64,000 nucleotides of DNA from Cladorhizidae sp. MBARI D1340-BT2 (lineage: Eukaryota; Porifera; Demospongiae; Poecilosclerida; Cladorhizidae), in contig JAQNBH010000010.1 of assembly GCA_028752905.1 (NCBI GenBank), positions 18,596,422 to 18,660,421 of the forward strand, written 5' to 3'. Numbering within the stretch: the first letter of the stretch is position 1; each line of letters starts with the position of its first letter. Below, piece by piece: positions 25,238-36,387 of the stretch. A model generated the notes under the pieces. That model saw only the letters and a program-made list of their open reading frames with translations, was not told where the DNA came from and did no database searches. Position numbers and translations under genes: made by a program.

Positions 25238-27310
25238 GCTAACACTGTCAGACCTAGCCAGTGTTGCAGGGAACAGAGCTAACACTGCCAGACCTAGTCA
25301 GTGTTGCAGGGAACAGAGCTAACACTGTCAGACCTAGCCAGTGTTGCAGGGAACAGAGCTAACACTGTCAGACCTAGCCAGTGTTGCAGGGAACAGAGCT
25401 AACACTGTCAGACCTAGCCAGTGTTGCAGAGAACAGAGCTAACACTGTCAGACCTAGCCAGTGTTGCAGAGAACAGAGCTAACACTGTCAGACCTAGCCA
25501 GTGTTGCAGAGAACAGAGCTAACACTGTCAGACCTAGCCAGTGTTGCAGAGAACAGAGCTAACACTGTCAGATCTAGCCAGTGTTGCAGGGAACAGAGCT
25601 AACACTGCCAGACCTAGCCAGTGTTGCAGAGAACAGAGCTAACACTGTCAGACCTAGCCAGTGTTGCAGAGAACAGAGCTAACACTGTCAGACCTAGCCA
25701 GTGTTGCAGGGAACAGAGCTAACACTGTCAGACCTAGCCAGTGTTGCAGAGAACAGAGCTAACACTGTCAGACCTAGCCAGTGTTGCAGAGAACAGAGCT
25801 AACACTGTCAGACCTAGCCAGTGTTGCAGAGAACAGAGCTAACACTGTCAGACCTAGCCAGTGTTGCAGGGAACAGAGCTAACACTGCCAGACCTAGCCA
25901 GTGTTGCAGAGAACAGAGCTAACACTGTCAGACCTAGCCAGTGTTGCAGAGAACAGAGCTAACACTGTCAGACCTAGCCAGTGTTGCAGGGAACAGAGCT
26001 AACACTGTCAGACCTAGCCAGTGTTGCAGAGAACAGAGCTAACACTGTCAGACCTAGCCAGTGCTAACACTGTCAGACCTAGCCAGTGTTGCAGAGAACA
26101 GAGCTAACACTGTCAGACCTAGCCAGTGTTGCAGAGAACAGAGCTAACACTGTCAGACCTAGCCAGTGTTGCAGAGAACAGAGCTAACACTGTCAGACCT
26201 AGCCAGTGTTGCAGGGAACAGGGCTAACACTGTCAGACCTAGCCAGTGTTGCAGGGAACAGAGCTAACACTGCCAGACCTAGCCAGTGTTGCAGGGAACA
26301 GAGCTAACACTGCCAGACCTAGCCAGTGTTGCAGAGAACAGAGCTAACACTGTCAGACCTAGCCAGTGTTGCAGAGAACAGAGCTAACACTGTCCAGACC
26401 TAGCCAGTGTTGCAGGGAACAGAGCTAACACTGTCAGACCTAGCCAGTGTTGCAGAGAACAGAGCTAACACTGTCAGACCTAGCCAGTGTTGCAGAGAAC
26501 AGAGCTAACACTGTCAGACCTAGCCAGTGTTGCAGAGAACAGAGCTAACACTGTCAGACCTAGCCAGTGTTGCAGGGAACAGAGCTAACACTGCCAGACC
26601 TAGCCAGTGTTGCAGAGAACAGAGCTAACACTGTCAGACCTAGCCAGTGTTGCAGAGAACAGAGCTAACACTGTCAGACCTAGCCAGTGTTGCAGGGAAC
26701 AGAGCTAACACTGTCAGACCTAGCCAGTGCTAACACTGTCAGACCTAGCCAGTGTTGCAGAGAACAGAGCTAACACTGTCAGACCTAGCCAGTGTTGCAG
26801 AGAACAGAGCTAACACTGTCAGACCTAGCCAGTGTTGCAGAGAACAGAGCTAACACTGTCAGACCTAGCCAGTGTTGCAGGGAACAGGGCTAACACTGTC
26901 AGACCTAGCCAGTGTTGCAGGGAACAGAGCTAACACTGCCAGACCTAGCCAGTGTTGCAGGGAACAGAGCTAACACTGTCAGACCTAGCCAGTGTTGCAG
27001 AGAACAGAGCTAACACTGTCAGACCTAGTCAGTGTTGCAGGGAACAGAGCTAACGCTGCCAGACCTAGTCAGTGTTGCACAGCGAACAGAGCTAACACTA
27101 CCAGACCTAGCCAGTGTTGCAGGGAACAGAGCTACAATGTCACACCTAGTCAGTGTTGTGCAGGGAACAAAGCTAACACTGCCAGGCCTAGCCAGTATTG
27201 TGCAGGGAACAGATCTAACACTGCCAGATCTAGCCAGTGTTGTGCAGGGAACAGAGCTAACACTAGACCTAGCCAGTGTTGTGCAGGGAACAGAGCTAAC
27301 ACTGCCAGAC
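25238..27310 (+). repeat. 40-bp minisatellite inside the gag region, about 51 copies
   Basis: The monomer begins gttgcagagaacagagctaa and ends with cagacctagccagt. The main variants are gagaac against gggaac and ctgtcag against ctgccag. A shortened monomer (aatgctaac-type junction, ccagtgctaacactg) occurs near 26061 and again near 26728, showing a 667-bp higher-order duplication. The last copies (27070-27310) are diverged and gain a gtgca insertion. The period is 40, not a multiple of 3, so the array cannot stay in one frame unless read as a 120-nt cycle; stops occur. Confidence 0.95.
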
Positions 27311-27359
27311 CTAACAGAAGAGAGTAGCTAGGGATGCCCCAAGACTGACACTGTTAACA

Positions 27360-27960
27360 GAGGTGGGTGACATTGAGGTGTGCCTGAAATTTTTTGAAGT
27401 TCATATGACCCTATATGAACTACCCCCGACATACTGGACAACTAACCTATTCCCCCTTCTCGAACCCATCTCTCTCAAGTTCCATGGTCAGATTCTAGCT
27501 GACGAGAAGGTAGTCTTTCCAAACCATCCAATCTGCCACAATGAGCCTCCATAAGATCACACACAACTCGACACAACTTCTTGGTGAGCCCCACCAACAG
27601 GTTATACTGAGAGTGAGATATTCATCATGCTTTGGGTCAAGGATGCTCCGAGTCGGGCAAATATCATTGACCTATTCACCATAGACAAAGCCACCTCTCA
27701 TTTCATGGATCCCAAGGTCCAGACCTAGCTCAGGATCCAGAACCCCACCTCAGCCAAGGAGGCAGGCAGAAAGGCTGATGACTATGTCCAAAACCATCTT
27801 AGGACACTGTGTACCAGACCATCCTTCCAAAGAAACTCCACCCAGTTTGACCATCCCCAACCTCATCCCATCCCCTCTCTACCGAAACCAGAGGCACCCT
27901 GGCGGAACTCAAACCACTGCTCCTTCCTAAGTTTTAACGCTCATTTACTTTTTCATAAGC
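27360..27960 (+). pseudogene. gag (capsid-like) remnant
   Basis: The segment VGDIEVCLKFFEVHM...ELPPTYWTT (27366-27450) matches in pattern the gag of the element at 46334-47413, which has LSRFEYHM...EVP..RWTT. The remainder is frameshifted but still shows ARKADDYVQNHLR-like and SFQRNS pieces. A non-functional capsid fragment. Confidence 0.5.
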
Positions 27961-27964
27961 CGTT

Positions 27965-29110
27965 GACCACCTTTTGCTGGACTCTGGGTGTGACCTGTCC
28001 CAGGTCCATGCCAAATGGCTGTCAAAAAACTACAGCAGATGTGAGAGCAACATTACCCTTTCAGGAACAGCCTGTCTCACAACCAGAAGCAGCTGGACAG
28101 ACATAGATGATATGGATGCAATATGGGGACAGCCGATCACCCTAGATGGAGGCTCGACACAGTTGAAGCAAGCACAGTCATCCAACCACTCTCTCAACAA
28201 TCTCAGCAGGAAATGCACGGACCACACTGCCCCATTCTTCCTCCATGATGGTAATTATGAGAAGCTCGACACTCACATATCAGATAGAACCCATACACCA
28301 GGTCCTCCTCCCATACTAGTCCTCTACCAGTCATGTCAATCCCATTCTCATTGGATTGGTGGGACATGTGCTACAACAAGAGGTCACAGGTATATATTCA
28401 CCATCGTAGACTATGTATCCCAGTATACCCAGATGTCACCCCCACTGAAGACCACCTGTGCAGACATCGCCGATGCACTGGTGGAATACTTGTCACATGT
28501 CGGCCTACCCAAAAAGATAATCACTGACTGAGGAGTGAATTTCAAAGCCAGCTGATCAACCATTTCAACGACTTGCTTGGCATCAGGTCCATCACAACCT
28601 TGGAATATCACCCAGAAACATATGGCATAGTGGAAAGATATTATAATGCATGTTTAAAGCTGGACTGCGTAAGTATATCTTTAGACTTGGTAGGCAGTGG
28701 CATAAGTCACTTCCCTATTTACTTTTACCTTCCGAGAATCTCCCCAAAGCTCGACAGGCTACAGCCCATTTAAGTTGGCATTTGGCAGACAACCTCGTGC
28801 ATATCTTGACATGACAGGAGCTCACCAGATGCCAAGAGAGAGTGGAATTCCACATGTTCACCACATATGCATGGCTGGAAGTGGCCAAGGACATTGTACT
28901 CACCGACAAGAAGTTATGCAAAGCAGACAAGAAGAATTGGTACGACCAAAAAACCCGGGAGAAGACGTTCTCAGGGCTGGCCTCGTCCTGGTCTTTCTCC
29001 CTTCCTCCACTAATAAACTCCTGGAAAAGTGGCTGATCCTTCTCCATCGCGGAAGTCCGTTCACCATCAACTACAGAGTCAGGATGTCAGGTTTGAGGAA
29101 GCCATAACAT
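27965..29110 (+). pseudogene. Protease-integrase remnant (Ty3/gypsy type)
   Basis: LLDSGCDLSQVHAKWL (27971 on) is an aspartic-protease-like active-site segment. It is followed by an integrase core: RGHRYIFTIVDYVSQY (first catalytic Asp), LPKKIITD (second Asp), then in another frame EYHPETYGIVERYYN (catalytic Glu). An integrase C-terminal YDQKTREKTF and a LVFLPS-like strand are near 28930-29010. The stop at 28529-28531 falls directly after the second catalytic Asp and a 1-nt shift follows. The HHCC zinc region is not recognisable. Confidence 0.7.
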
Positions 29111-29339
29111 ACCATGTTAACGTTCCTTGGGAGTCCCCGTCGGCTGTCTGCTTCCACAGTATCACCACAGGGTCACACATCCAAACACACGAGGAAATTC
29201 CACCTGGTCTTCCACCTGGTCTACCTCTCACATTTTCAACCCCCCCCCCCCAAGATGAACACAGAATTGTTACAGAGCCAGAAGGAGGAGCTACTCTTCC
29301 TCCAAAAATACCATGCAAAAATCAACCAGGCATAACATG

Positions 29340-29650
29340 GCTACCATTAACACTGACAAGGGCGAGTCTTTGCCCCTTAGGTCACCCCCTTATCACCTCC
29401 TGCAAACATAAATCCATCCAGATAGTCAATGATGAGATAACATTCATGCTCAAGGCAGAACTGATTGAAGTCAGCTCTCCGGCCTTTGTCATTGTACCTA
29501 AGCTGGACATGTCACTGTGCTTGTATGGACTATTGCAAGCTGAATGCAGTGACCAGCCCGGATCCATTTCCCATGCCTCAGGTGGAGGACCTGCTGGAGA
29601 GCCTCACTGGTGCTAAGTTCTTCACCACACTGGATCTAACTAGGGTACCA
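29340..29650 (+). pseudogene. Reverse transcriptase N-terminal fragment
   Basis: [16 protein letters not shown] and [13 protein letters not shown] (29430-29520) match the start of gypsy-type RT (I-x-x-M-L..G.I..S.SP....V.VPK.D...R.C.DY). A second frame gives [20 protein letters not shown] and [10 protein letters not shown] (29520-29640), i.e. the LD-L strand before the first catalytic Asp region. The remainder of RT and RNase H is deleted and the fragment runs almost directly into the polypurine tract. Confidence 0.75.
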
Positions 29651-29742
29651 TCTCACCAGGTGGTCATTCGACCTACAGCCATTCTTTTACACTGTCCCGG
29701 ATGGCCGATTACCCAGAAGAACCCTTACCCAGGCTCACTGTA

Positions 29743-29760
29743 GAAGGGAGAGGGGAGGAG
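29743..29760 (+). promoter_or_regulatory. Polypurine tract of the gypsy-like remnant
   Basis: The 18-nt purine run gaagggagaggggaggag abuts TGTTAGGG, the LTR start. Confidence 0.7.
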
Positions 29761-30176
29761 TGTTAGGGATTTACAGACCATAGAGAATCCTAGCAGCCAT
29801 TACAAGTGCTATGAACATTATAACTAGATCATACACGACTAATTAGTTTGATCACCAATGCAAACAAAAACAAAAACAAAAATTATGTAGTCTCCGTTAT
29901 CATGGAAGATTAAAATAGTACAGAGAGCAAAACTAGGACATTGCTAAGGAGACGCGGGTTGCAAGAGAATAAGAAAGGAAGAATCACCTGCATCTGAGAT
30001 CCTAGACGAGTAATGGTTCAGCTACGAAGTACTCGAGCAGCAGCCTAAGGTGCCGATCAGGGAAGCTGCATACAGCCAGGGAGACGAGAAGAACTTTCAT
30101 TACTATGCATCTTTGGCACAGCTATAGGTTCCTAGGCCATGCTTTAAGAAGGCTCAGATAACAGATACTCAGATAA
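29761..30176 (+). repeat. 3' LTR (right end uncertain)
   Basis: Starts TGTTA right after the polypurine tract. A TAACA end near 30176 (cagataaca) would give matching TGTTA/TAACA termini, but no second LTR or target duplication was found to confirm it. Confidence 0.45.
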
Positions 30177-30619
30177 CAGATACTACATAATCTTTGCTTT
30201 AGTTTTGGTTGCATTGTAGTTTTGGTTGCATTGGTGATTTGACAAAAATTGGAAAATCATTCACTTAATTTTGACAACATTCCTTAGATTTGCGGATTTT
30301 TTTGGTGGGTTTTGGTTTTGGTGATTTCAGGATAACTTTTGACTTCTTTTTGTACGGCAATTGTTGATAATGCCATTGCGATGCATCATTGGGAATTTGA
30401 AAAACACATTTGCAGCTAATATCCTAAACAAAATGGTAGTGGAAGATCACAAATAGAGCTACTTTCTTCACTTCAAAACCATTCCTTTAAAGCTTTCCTT
30501 CACATGGTCGTTTGGATGGAAAACTAGGAATTGCTGCAGATGGCGTATGTTCACCATACATTCACATGTAAAAAAATATGAAGGGTCACCCACCTTAAAT
30601 AAAGTAAATAAGCACATCA
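30177..30619. other. Intergenic, no gene
   Basis: AT-rich, ending in a short dispersed repeat (30550-30600) related to 23690-23740. No gene. Confidence 0.5.
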
Positions 30620-31910
30620 TTACAACAAAAATAAGTCAAAAGTGCTAAATCACAGAACCATATCGACCTCAGATGACTGGATAAGAACCACAGGTTGGCA
30701 TTCCCTCTCCAGAGGCTGATGGCATGTCTCTGGAACAGGTGGGTGGTTGTTTCAGCTGGAGTGTTGCCCAGTCTCTGGCCATGCAGGTGGCCAATGATTT
30801 TGATCACCTCGACTGCACTAGGGCCCCGGCCACCGATGGTTACTGATATTAGTGAAATAAAGTTTACCCGCACAGAACAGCATGCCTGGGCATGAGCAGA
30901 CATCTTCCTGTCCTCCCCAAGAGAGAGGACATGGCCATGGGCAGTACAGGCCCCTTTAATAGTAAACTGTTGGAGGGTCAATATCACAAGAGTAGCATGC
31001 TGACCATGAGTCCAAAGAAGTAGATAGATACACTCTGGAAAGCTGCTGGTCCAGAGTTAAGTAAAGGCAAGAGCTGCAGACTGAGCAACAGAGAAGAGAG
31101 CATCCTTCAGTGAAACTGGTCACCGTTCTGCCCACAGTCAACTTGGTAGTCACCAAATGGATCAGCAGTACCTTGACAAACAAGACATTTGGTCCCGTCC
31201 TCGCCCATCTTAACCCTCAGCCAGTACAAAAAGGCATATGGAACTCCCAGTCATTAGGACGGAGACCTTGCACCTGAGATAGCACAATGTTCAGCTAATT
31301 GCCAGCATGATGGATGGCAGAAGAAAGGGTCAGAACCTTTGAATGAGTGTCAGTGTCTCAGAGAAGAGCTTGTTGTAGATAGCCTGGTCAATGGCCATGG
31401 AAAGATCATGTTGGCAGAGAAGGAGAGATTACAGTGGTGGAGTCAGACATCCACATCTTCTATAGTCAACCACTCCTCCCTTCCAGTACCCTTGGATAGG
31501 ACATGAAGTACTGATGTCAAGTGTTTTGAGCTACCTGGATCCTGACCAAGTATTCTGGAGACTAGATTCCTGGACTGATCCAGGGAGGCAATGTAGCCAG
31601 CAGGGGGGTGCAAAGAGGCTCGCCGGACACCCAGGCAACCACATGAGGAAGGAGGGAGGATTTGGATTTCAGCAAATACCAAGATTGAAGAAGCCCACCA
31701 ACCAGATCATAAAGTGCTTCCCACCATGGAGTAATGGCAAATGCCTCTTGAATGTGGCTAGGACCTGACCAGAGAGTGAAGGACAGCTTTGGAAGAGTAA
31801 GGAAAAACTGGACAATAACGCGGGCTTACGTAAACCAGCAAATGTCGTCATAGTGAAACGAGTGGTCGATAGAATGCGAATGCTTGGTAGCAGGGAAAAC
31901 ACTGGCCTGG
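30620..31910 (-). pseudogene. Decayed mobile-element protein, related subfamily (minus strand)
   Basis: Read leftward. LHPPAGYIASLDQS...REEWLTIEDVDV lies at 31600-31443. KCLVCQGTADPFGDYQVDC and GQNGDQFH lie at about 31190-31090, a C-x-x-C...C knuckle, with stop TGA directly after QFH. LGEDRKMSAHAQAC, GGRGPSAVEVIKIIGHL and HLFQRHAISLWRGNA lie at 30930-30690. This order of motifs belongs to a repeat family common in sponges and cnidarians and parallels the knuckle-plus-nuclease layout at 20816-21710. Function is not established. Broken by stops and shifts. Confidence 0.6.
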
Positions 31911-31999
31911 CTGTGCTAGTACATGGGTTGCAAGTTTAATAGATGACACCCCCTTTTACCAGGTACCAGAACAAGTCAGCCTAAACAACACTTAGCGGT

Positions 32000-32640
32000 A
32001 ACTGAAACCGCTCTTCTCTGACTCTAATCCTATTCATTCTATGTCTTCTTTTGAAGCTTACCTCCATTCCACTTCCTCTGGAATGACTACATCATCTGTA
32101 TTTGTTTCTTGTCAGATGTCTCCCTCGCTAACTCATGCACGTTTCTTCTTTAATGCTCGTCACTGTATCCAGTCATCGTCGTCGTTACTATCTTTTCTCC
32201 CATTTATCCTCTCCCATTTGGCTAATGTCGCTGCATAGTACTACTTGTGTCTGGTGATGTGAAAATTAACCCAGGTCTTAGTCCTGCTGATGTCGTCAAG
32301 TGTGTGTGTAGTGTTAGTTCAGATGAAGGTGATATGATCCAATGTGAAATCTGCTCCAGTTGGTATCCCCCATCTCTCTTGCATAATCTTATCTATTTGT
32401 CTGCTCTCACTGCTTAAGGATTCTGTCTCACTATCCTTCACTCTGGTCACCCAATTTCGGATGTTGGAAGACAGGTTCCAAGCCCTTAAGCTGTCACTCC
32501 AAAACACCTCAGTTTATGCTGAATTGAATATCATGCAAGAATCGATTTCCCCCTTTTCATCAGCCATCCCAGCTTCTAATTCTCCACCCAATTATCCCAA
32601 CTTCCTCAACTCTAAGTGCTGACATAAATCATTCTGAAAA
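32000..32640 (+). pseudogene. LINE ORF1 fragment: 2A-like motif and PHD-type zinc finger
   Basis: LLVSGDVKINPGL (32241-32279) resembles the 2A ribosome-skipping motif (D-V-E-x-N-P-G-P) but ends in Leu instead of Pro. It is followed by VKCVCSVSSDEGDMIQCEIC (C-x-C ... C-x-x-C-x-x-W), a PHD/treble-clef finger as found in ORF1 of CR1/L2-type LINEs. The frame closes near 32415 and the rest is decayed. Confidence 0.6.
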
Positions 32641-33879
32641 ATTTCTTATTTTTGCTCTTCATATTATTTTGCTCTTCATATTATTTTGCTCTTCATATTA
32701 GCCTCTTGGCTATTGAGTATATATGACATTTTTATGAAGACTCTAAATATCTCCACAAGCACTCCCACCATAGGCCCTAATATAAAAAATAAATTTGTTG
32801 CACTGCCACATGAGAATTGGTTGCATGGCTGATATGAAAGGATGATGGACATTTACTCAGTTCAGCAACATGCTCTAGTTTATATTCTTCACTCGCCACT
32901 CAATGCCTAGTATTCATTACTAGTCTAAATAGGTTCATGGATTCCTGAGAAATAAGTATATAGTCATACCAAAAAATTGGCAAGCAAAGCGAGCCATCAC
33001 ATTCACGGGAAGGAATTGCTGTGTGTGGAGATATTATTCACCTTACATGACCCATAAAAAATACTACAAATGAATGTAAGGCATTGTGTGGCAAGCAAAG
33101 GTGTGATGAAGAGAAAGACAATTACTTTCCCAACTTTAATTCTTAGGAATTGAGTATAGCTGCAGGTCTAACATTGTACACTGATTCTGTAAATTATTGA
33201 TGGCATAATTTATTGATGGCATAATATTGTATTGCTTGGATTGTTAAATGTAGAAGTTGCTAAGAGATATTCCTTACAGATTGCAAACCGGCAAGGCAGA
33301 CGAGAAACTATTGAACGTGACGATCATTTCCAGTTTAGCAAGGTCATTATCCGTAAACAGTACTTCCAGAGCAAACCTGTTCATAGCCAATGTCAGAATG
33401 AAACTTCAGCATCCATTATTTTAACTATAGAAACATTTTAACTATAGAAACATGGAGAGTAGAAGCTTAACCTGAGCCAACGGAAGTTTTTTCAGCATGG
33501 GTTTGTGTGTTCTCCCTCTATCACTCGCTCTTTTCCCCCCCTACCAATCTCAGTTCTCTTTGTTCTGCTGGTTCAGAAGTACGCTTTAACTTTCTCTCTC
33601 TCCTTTTCTAAGTCCATTTTCTTTATCCATTCTGGAATATAAACAGCTAGCTGTTCTGCTGAAAATAAATCTGCTATGGTTTTAGTTAGCACATGTGCGC
33701 ACGAATCACTAATCGCACCCTCTAGCGCACCAGGGAGTGCTAATGTTGTAGTTCATCAGTAGACTTCCTTCTTTGTACCTATCCCAGACCAGTTCAGCTG
33801 CTAATACAGCTGTAGTTTGTTACTATAACATTCTCGCAATATTCAAGAGTGGGGGCCTCCATTTTTTAATTGTATTTAC
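32641..33879. other. Gene-poor stretch with small dispersed repeats
   Basis: Includes a tandem ttattttgctcttcata near 32655-32700. It also has copies of a short repeat (aaggcattg.gtggcaagcaaaggtgtgatgaag) at about 32884-32912 (inverted) and 33075-33115, also seen at 9646-9690 and 41783-41827. No gene. Confidence 0.55.
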
Positions 33880-34110
33880 AAAAAATGTGGTTACCACTTT
33901 ATAGCTCCATAGATTCTGCAAACGTCATGGTACAGACTTGATATATAGCACAAAAGATAAAAGATAGGTCTCTCTGTGTGCTCTCTTTCGATACTAAAAT
34001 ATTTTTCATAGCCAAGTTACTGGAGCTAAAGTGGGGGGAACCTTAAAACCTGGTGCCCACATAAATATCTCCAGATTGCAAAGTGCTAGAGAGTTGAAAT
34101 TAGCTAGAGG
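33880..34110. repeat. Solo terminal repeat of the TTAA transposon family
   Basis: gtggttacca...agattctgcaaacgtcatggta..gacttgatatatag and the following ctctctgtgtgctctctt match the transposon termini at 20240-20400 and 20430-20640. There is no partner terminus nearby, so it is a relic. Confidence 0.75.
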
Positions 34111-34355
34111 AAGCCCTATTCTTTGCAATCACTTGGTTCATTATGTGGTTTAGCGCCCAGTTGGAAAATGAATTTCGTTAAAATTCATAAAATTCTATTT
34201 CCCACCGCGTACAGTGACTTTATATATTTTCGGCTCTTTGATATGTTTTTTCTTGCATTTTTTGTTGCTGCTTCTGAATATAATATTTAGGTAAGCATTG
34301 AAAGTCCCCATCCAGAATAGCGAAAAATTTAATGTCTAAAGTGCTTCCTTCAATT

Positions 34356-34376
34356 CCCCCCCCCCCCCCCCCCCCC
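34356..34376 (+). repeat. Poly-C tract (21 nt)
   Basis: Uninterrupted run of C just upstream of the decayed exon at 34391. Confidence 0.9.
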
Positions 34377-34390
34377 ACCCTTTACTGCAG

Positions 34391-35095
34391 ATCGGAAAGG
34401 AGCAACCAATGAAGGTACCGATTTTTCTGTTGGCTTTCTTCAGAATGATATGGATCAAACAGTAACTGTTCTCTATGTGAGAAACACATGAAGCACTGCA
34501 TCAACAGTCGGAGTAGATCTACTTAACAATGCCAACTTTCTAAGGACAAAGACAATTGCACCAAATAGCAGAGAAATTGTCTTCATCCAACAGGACAAAT
34601 GATATCAGATTGTCAAACTAATTGGACAGAAATAAAGCAATAAGAGTGAGAAGCACAAACGGAGCAGTAATAGGAACAAATGATGCAGATAGATCAACTG
34701 ATTCTTTTATGGGTCTTTCATGCCAGAGACTCATGGTTAATCACTTATCTTCTCATCTGGATCAGCGGATGGCCGTTTCTCATTGTGGCATGCGAAGTAC
34801 AAAAATCGAATACACTATTGGTAGTTCCTTTACCAGTATAACATTAAAAATGAATATGAAACCCGTTTGTATTCAAGCTCATTGGGTCTTACAGGCGCCA
34901 TCATCAGTTCAGTGGCTGTTTTCTCTGGTTACAAATGTGGTCGTTTACCTGGGAGAGTTACAGCTTGTAACCATTTGGTTGAAAAAATTCCGATGCATAG
35001 TGTTTGGGGGCAGAGTTTCTTGGATGTGCCTTATGGTGGTCGGTGATCTGGTGATATATTTTGTGTGGGTTCAACAGTTCCAGATATGAAGTGAA
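34391..35095 (+). pseudogene. IgGFc-binding-protein N-terminal-like domain, decayed
   Basis: Starts after a ttactgcag acceptor with TDFSVGFLQND and VTVLYVRNT, then IAPNSREIVFIQQ, KAIRVRSTNGAVIG, DRSTDSFMGL, and in another frame GAIISSVAVFSGYKCG, CNHLVEKIPMHSVWGQSF and VPYGGR. This order (surface strand, K-I-x-S..P..V...N, CxHLxEQLPP...WG..F, P...R) is that of the IgGFc-binding N-terminal domain of extracellular mucin-like proteins. At least three in-frame stops and two frame changes are visible. It probably belonged to the same kind of adhesion gene as the Calx-beta exons downstream; that link is inference. Confidence 0.62.
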
Positions 35096-35844
35096 CGTCA
35101 CATGCACTAGTTGATCAGGATCTGGTAGCGAAACTATTGAAACTACAACTCATATGACCACTGCATCTCGAAATTATGTTGAATTTAGAAGAACATCTTT
35201 ATCATCTCAAACACTAACTGAGAACTACCAAAGAGACTTCTGCTGCATTGAGACCTAGTAGTACATGCTTGGGCATTCTGAAGACGAGGTGAGCAATGGA
35301 ATTGGAGATCTCTCTATGTCTCTAGTCCCACCCATGGAGCAGTATAGATTTTTAACTACCAACACAAGACCACAATAGAATTTAGTGAATACCTGTCTTG
35401 GGCTATACCATCCACTTTCTTTAATCCAGCCACAGATAGCATGTTGCGTGGCTCCACTCTTCGTCCAGGTAGCAGAGAAGACCTTGGCAGTGATGAATAC
35501 ATTCCAGCAACAGGCTGGTATGTGGTTATGGTGCATTCTCTAGGATTTCTAGTACTGGCGGGATGATGATGCAATATAAATCTCAACGGGAACCTAATGC
35601 AGGCTTCTATTCTACATTTACGGGTTCTTCCTAGTGGCTTAATTTGAATATCCAGGTCGATTTGAAATGGAAACAATTGGAGGTAAGAAACAAGCTATAG
35701 ATATTTGGCAGGCCATAGAAAGGTATCGCAGAAGTCAACTCACTACACACACAGCACTATATAGCCAAATTAACTCAGGAATATAAACAGTGGCAATATC
35801 ATCACTCAGTGCAGCTAATACTTAGTGTTGTTGTTTTTTCTCAG
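35096..35844. other. No feature recognised
   Basis: Possibly the decayed remainder of the domain above (short aromatic strands in mixed frames), but nothing is convincing. Confidence 0.5.
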
Positions 35845-36387
35845 TTGCTCATATCACTGTTTTTGAACAAACTGTGAGGGAGGATGTTGGAAATGTGACT
35901 GCCATATTCAGAAGAACTGGAGGAGATTTAACAACCAATTGTTGAATTAATGCCACTACACAAGTCAGCGCAGGTTGGATTTGTATTACACATTTTTGAC
36001 ATTAATACTTTATTGATGCTATTGGTAAAAGTATATTTCTTGTGCTGTATTTCAATCCTTTCCCAATCTCTCTACTTCTTTTTGCTTCTCATTCTCCTCC
36101 TCTTCTCATGTCTACTACTTACTCACATGAATTCACAACTGGAGGAGCTTTGGCTGGAAGTGACTTCGTACCATTCACCAACCCTCTTATTAGATGGAAA
36201 AAAGGAGAAGTAAAGCCAGCTATGGGTGGCAACAATGACAATGACTTTATCGTCACAATTATTAATGATCATGCATGTGAACCCACTGAATATTTTGAAG
36301 TGGCATTCACAGTTTAGCTTAATGCCTATCTTGCCCCTGGAGTAGCTCGAATTACAATACTCGATGATGATGATGGAGTTGTCACTC
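35845..36387 (+). pseudogene. Calx-beta domain remnant (two exons)
   Basis: Exon 35845-35973 (129 nt, phase 1) reads VAHITVFEQTVREDVG...FRRTGGDLTTNC then an in-frame TGA, then INATTQVSA. The second half (about 36150-36387) reads GSDFVPFTNPLIRW...NDNDFIVTIINDHACEPTEYFEVAFTV, a TAG stop, then VARITILDDDDG. Each half has the Calx-beta layout with one stop codon, so decay is mild but fatal unless skipped. Confidence 0.65.

Larger units (their letters stand above)
24890..30176 (+). mobile_element. Ty3/gypsy-like LTR retrotransposon remnant with integrase ahead of reverse transcriptase
   Basis: Order on + strand: gag-like N-terminus (about 24890-25237), 40-bp minisatellite (25238-27310), gag-like capsid remnant (about 27360-27950), protease-like LLDSG at 27974, integrase (about 28310-28790 with its C-terminal part to about 29110), reverse transcriptase (about 29380-29650), polypurine tract (29743-29760) and an LTR starting TGTTAGGG at 29761. 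No 5' LTR was found. The left boundary is arbitrary and the right end is a guess at a TAACA near 30176. Integrase upstream of reverse transcriptase is the copia order, although the integrase and RT motifs look gypsy-like; this combination is known for Gmr1-like elements. Many stops and frameshifts make it inactive. Confidence 0.68.

Noticed and set aside
25238..27310. CRISPR-like array
   Set aside because: No unique spacers; monomers are contiguous and the context is eukaryotic retroelement DNA. The same reasoning applies to the 10358-15174 array.
26992..27331. Two overlapping frames of about 100 codons with repeated SQCCAGNRAN / LASVVQGTEL
   Set aside because: They translate the diverged end of the 40-bp minisatellite and overlap each other in different frames.
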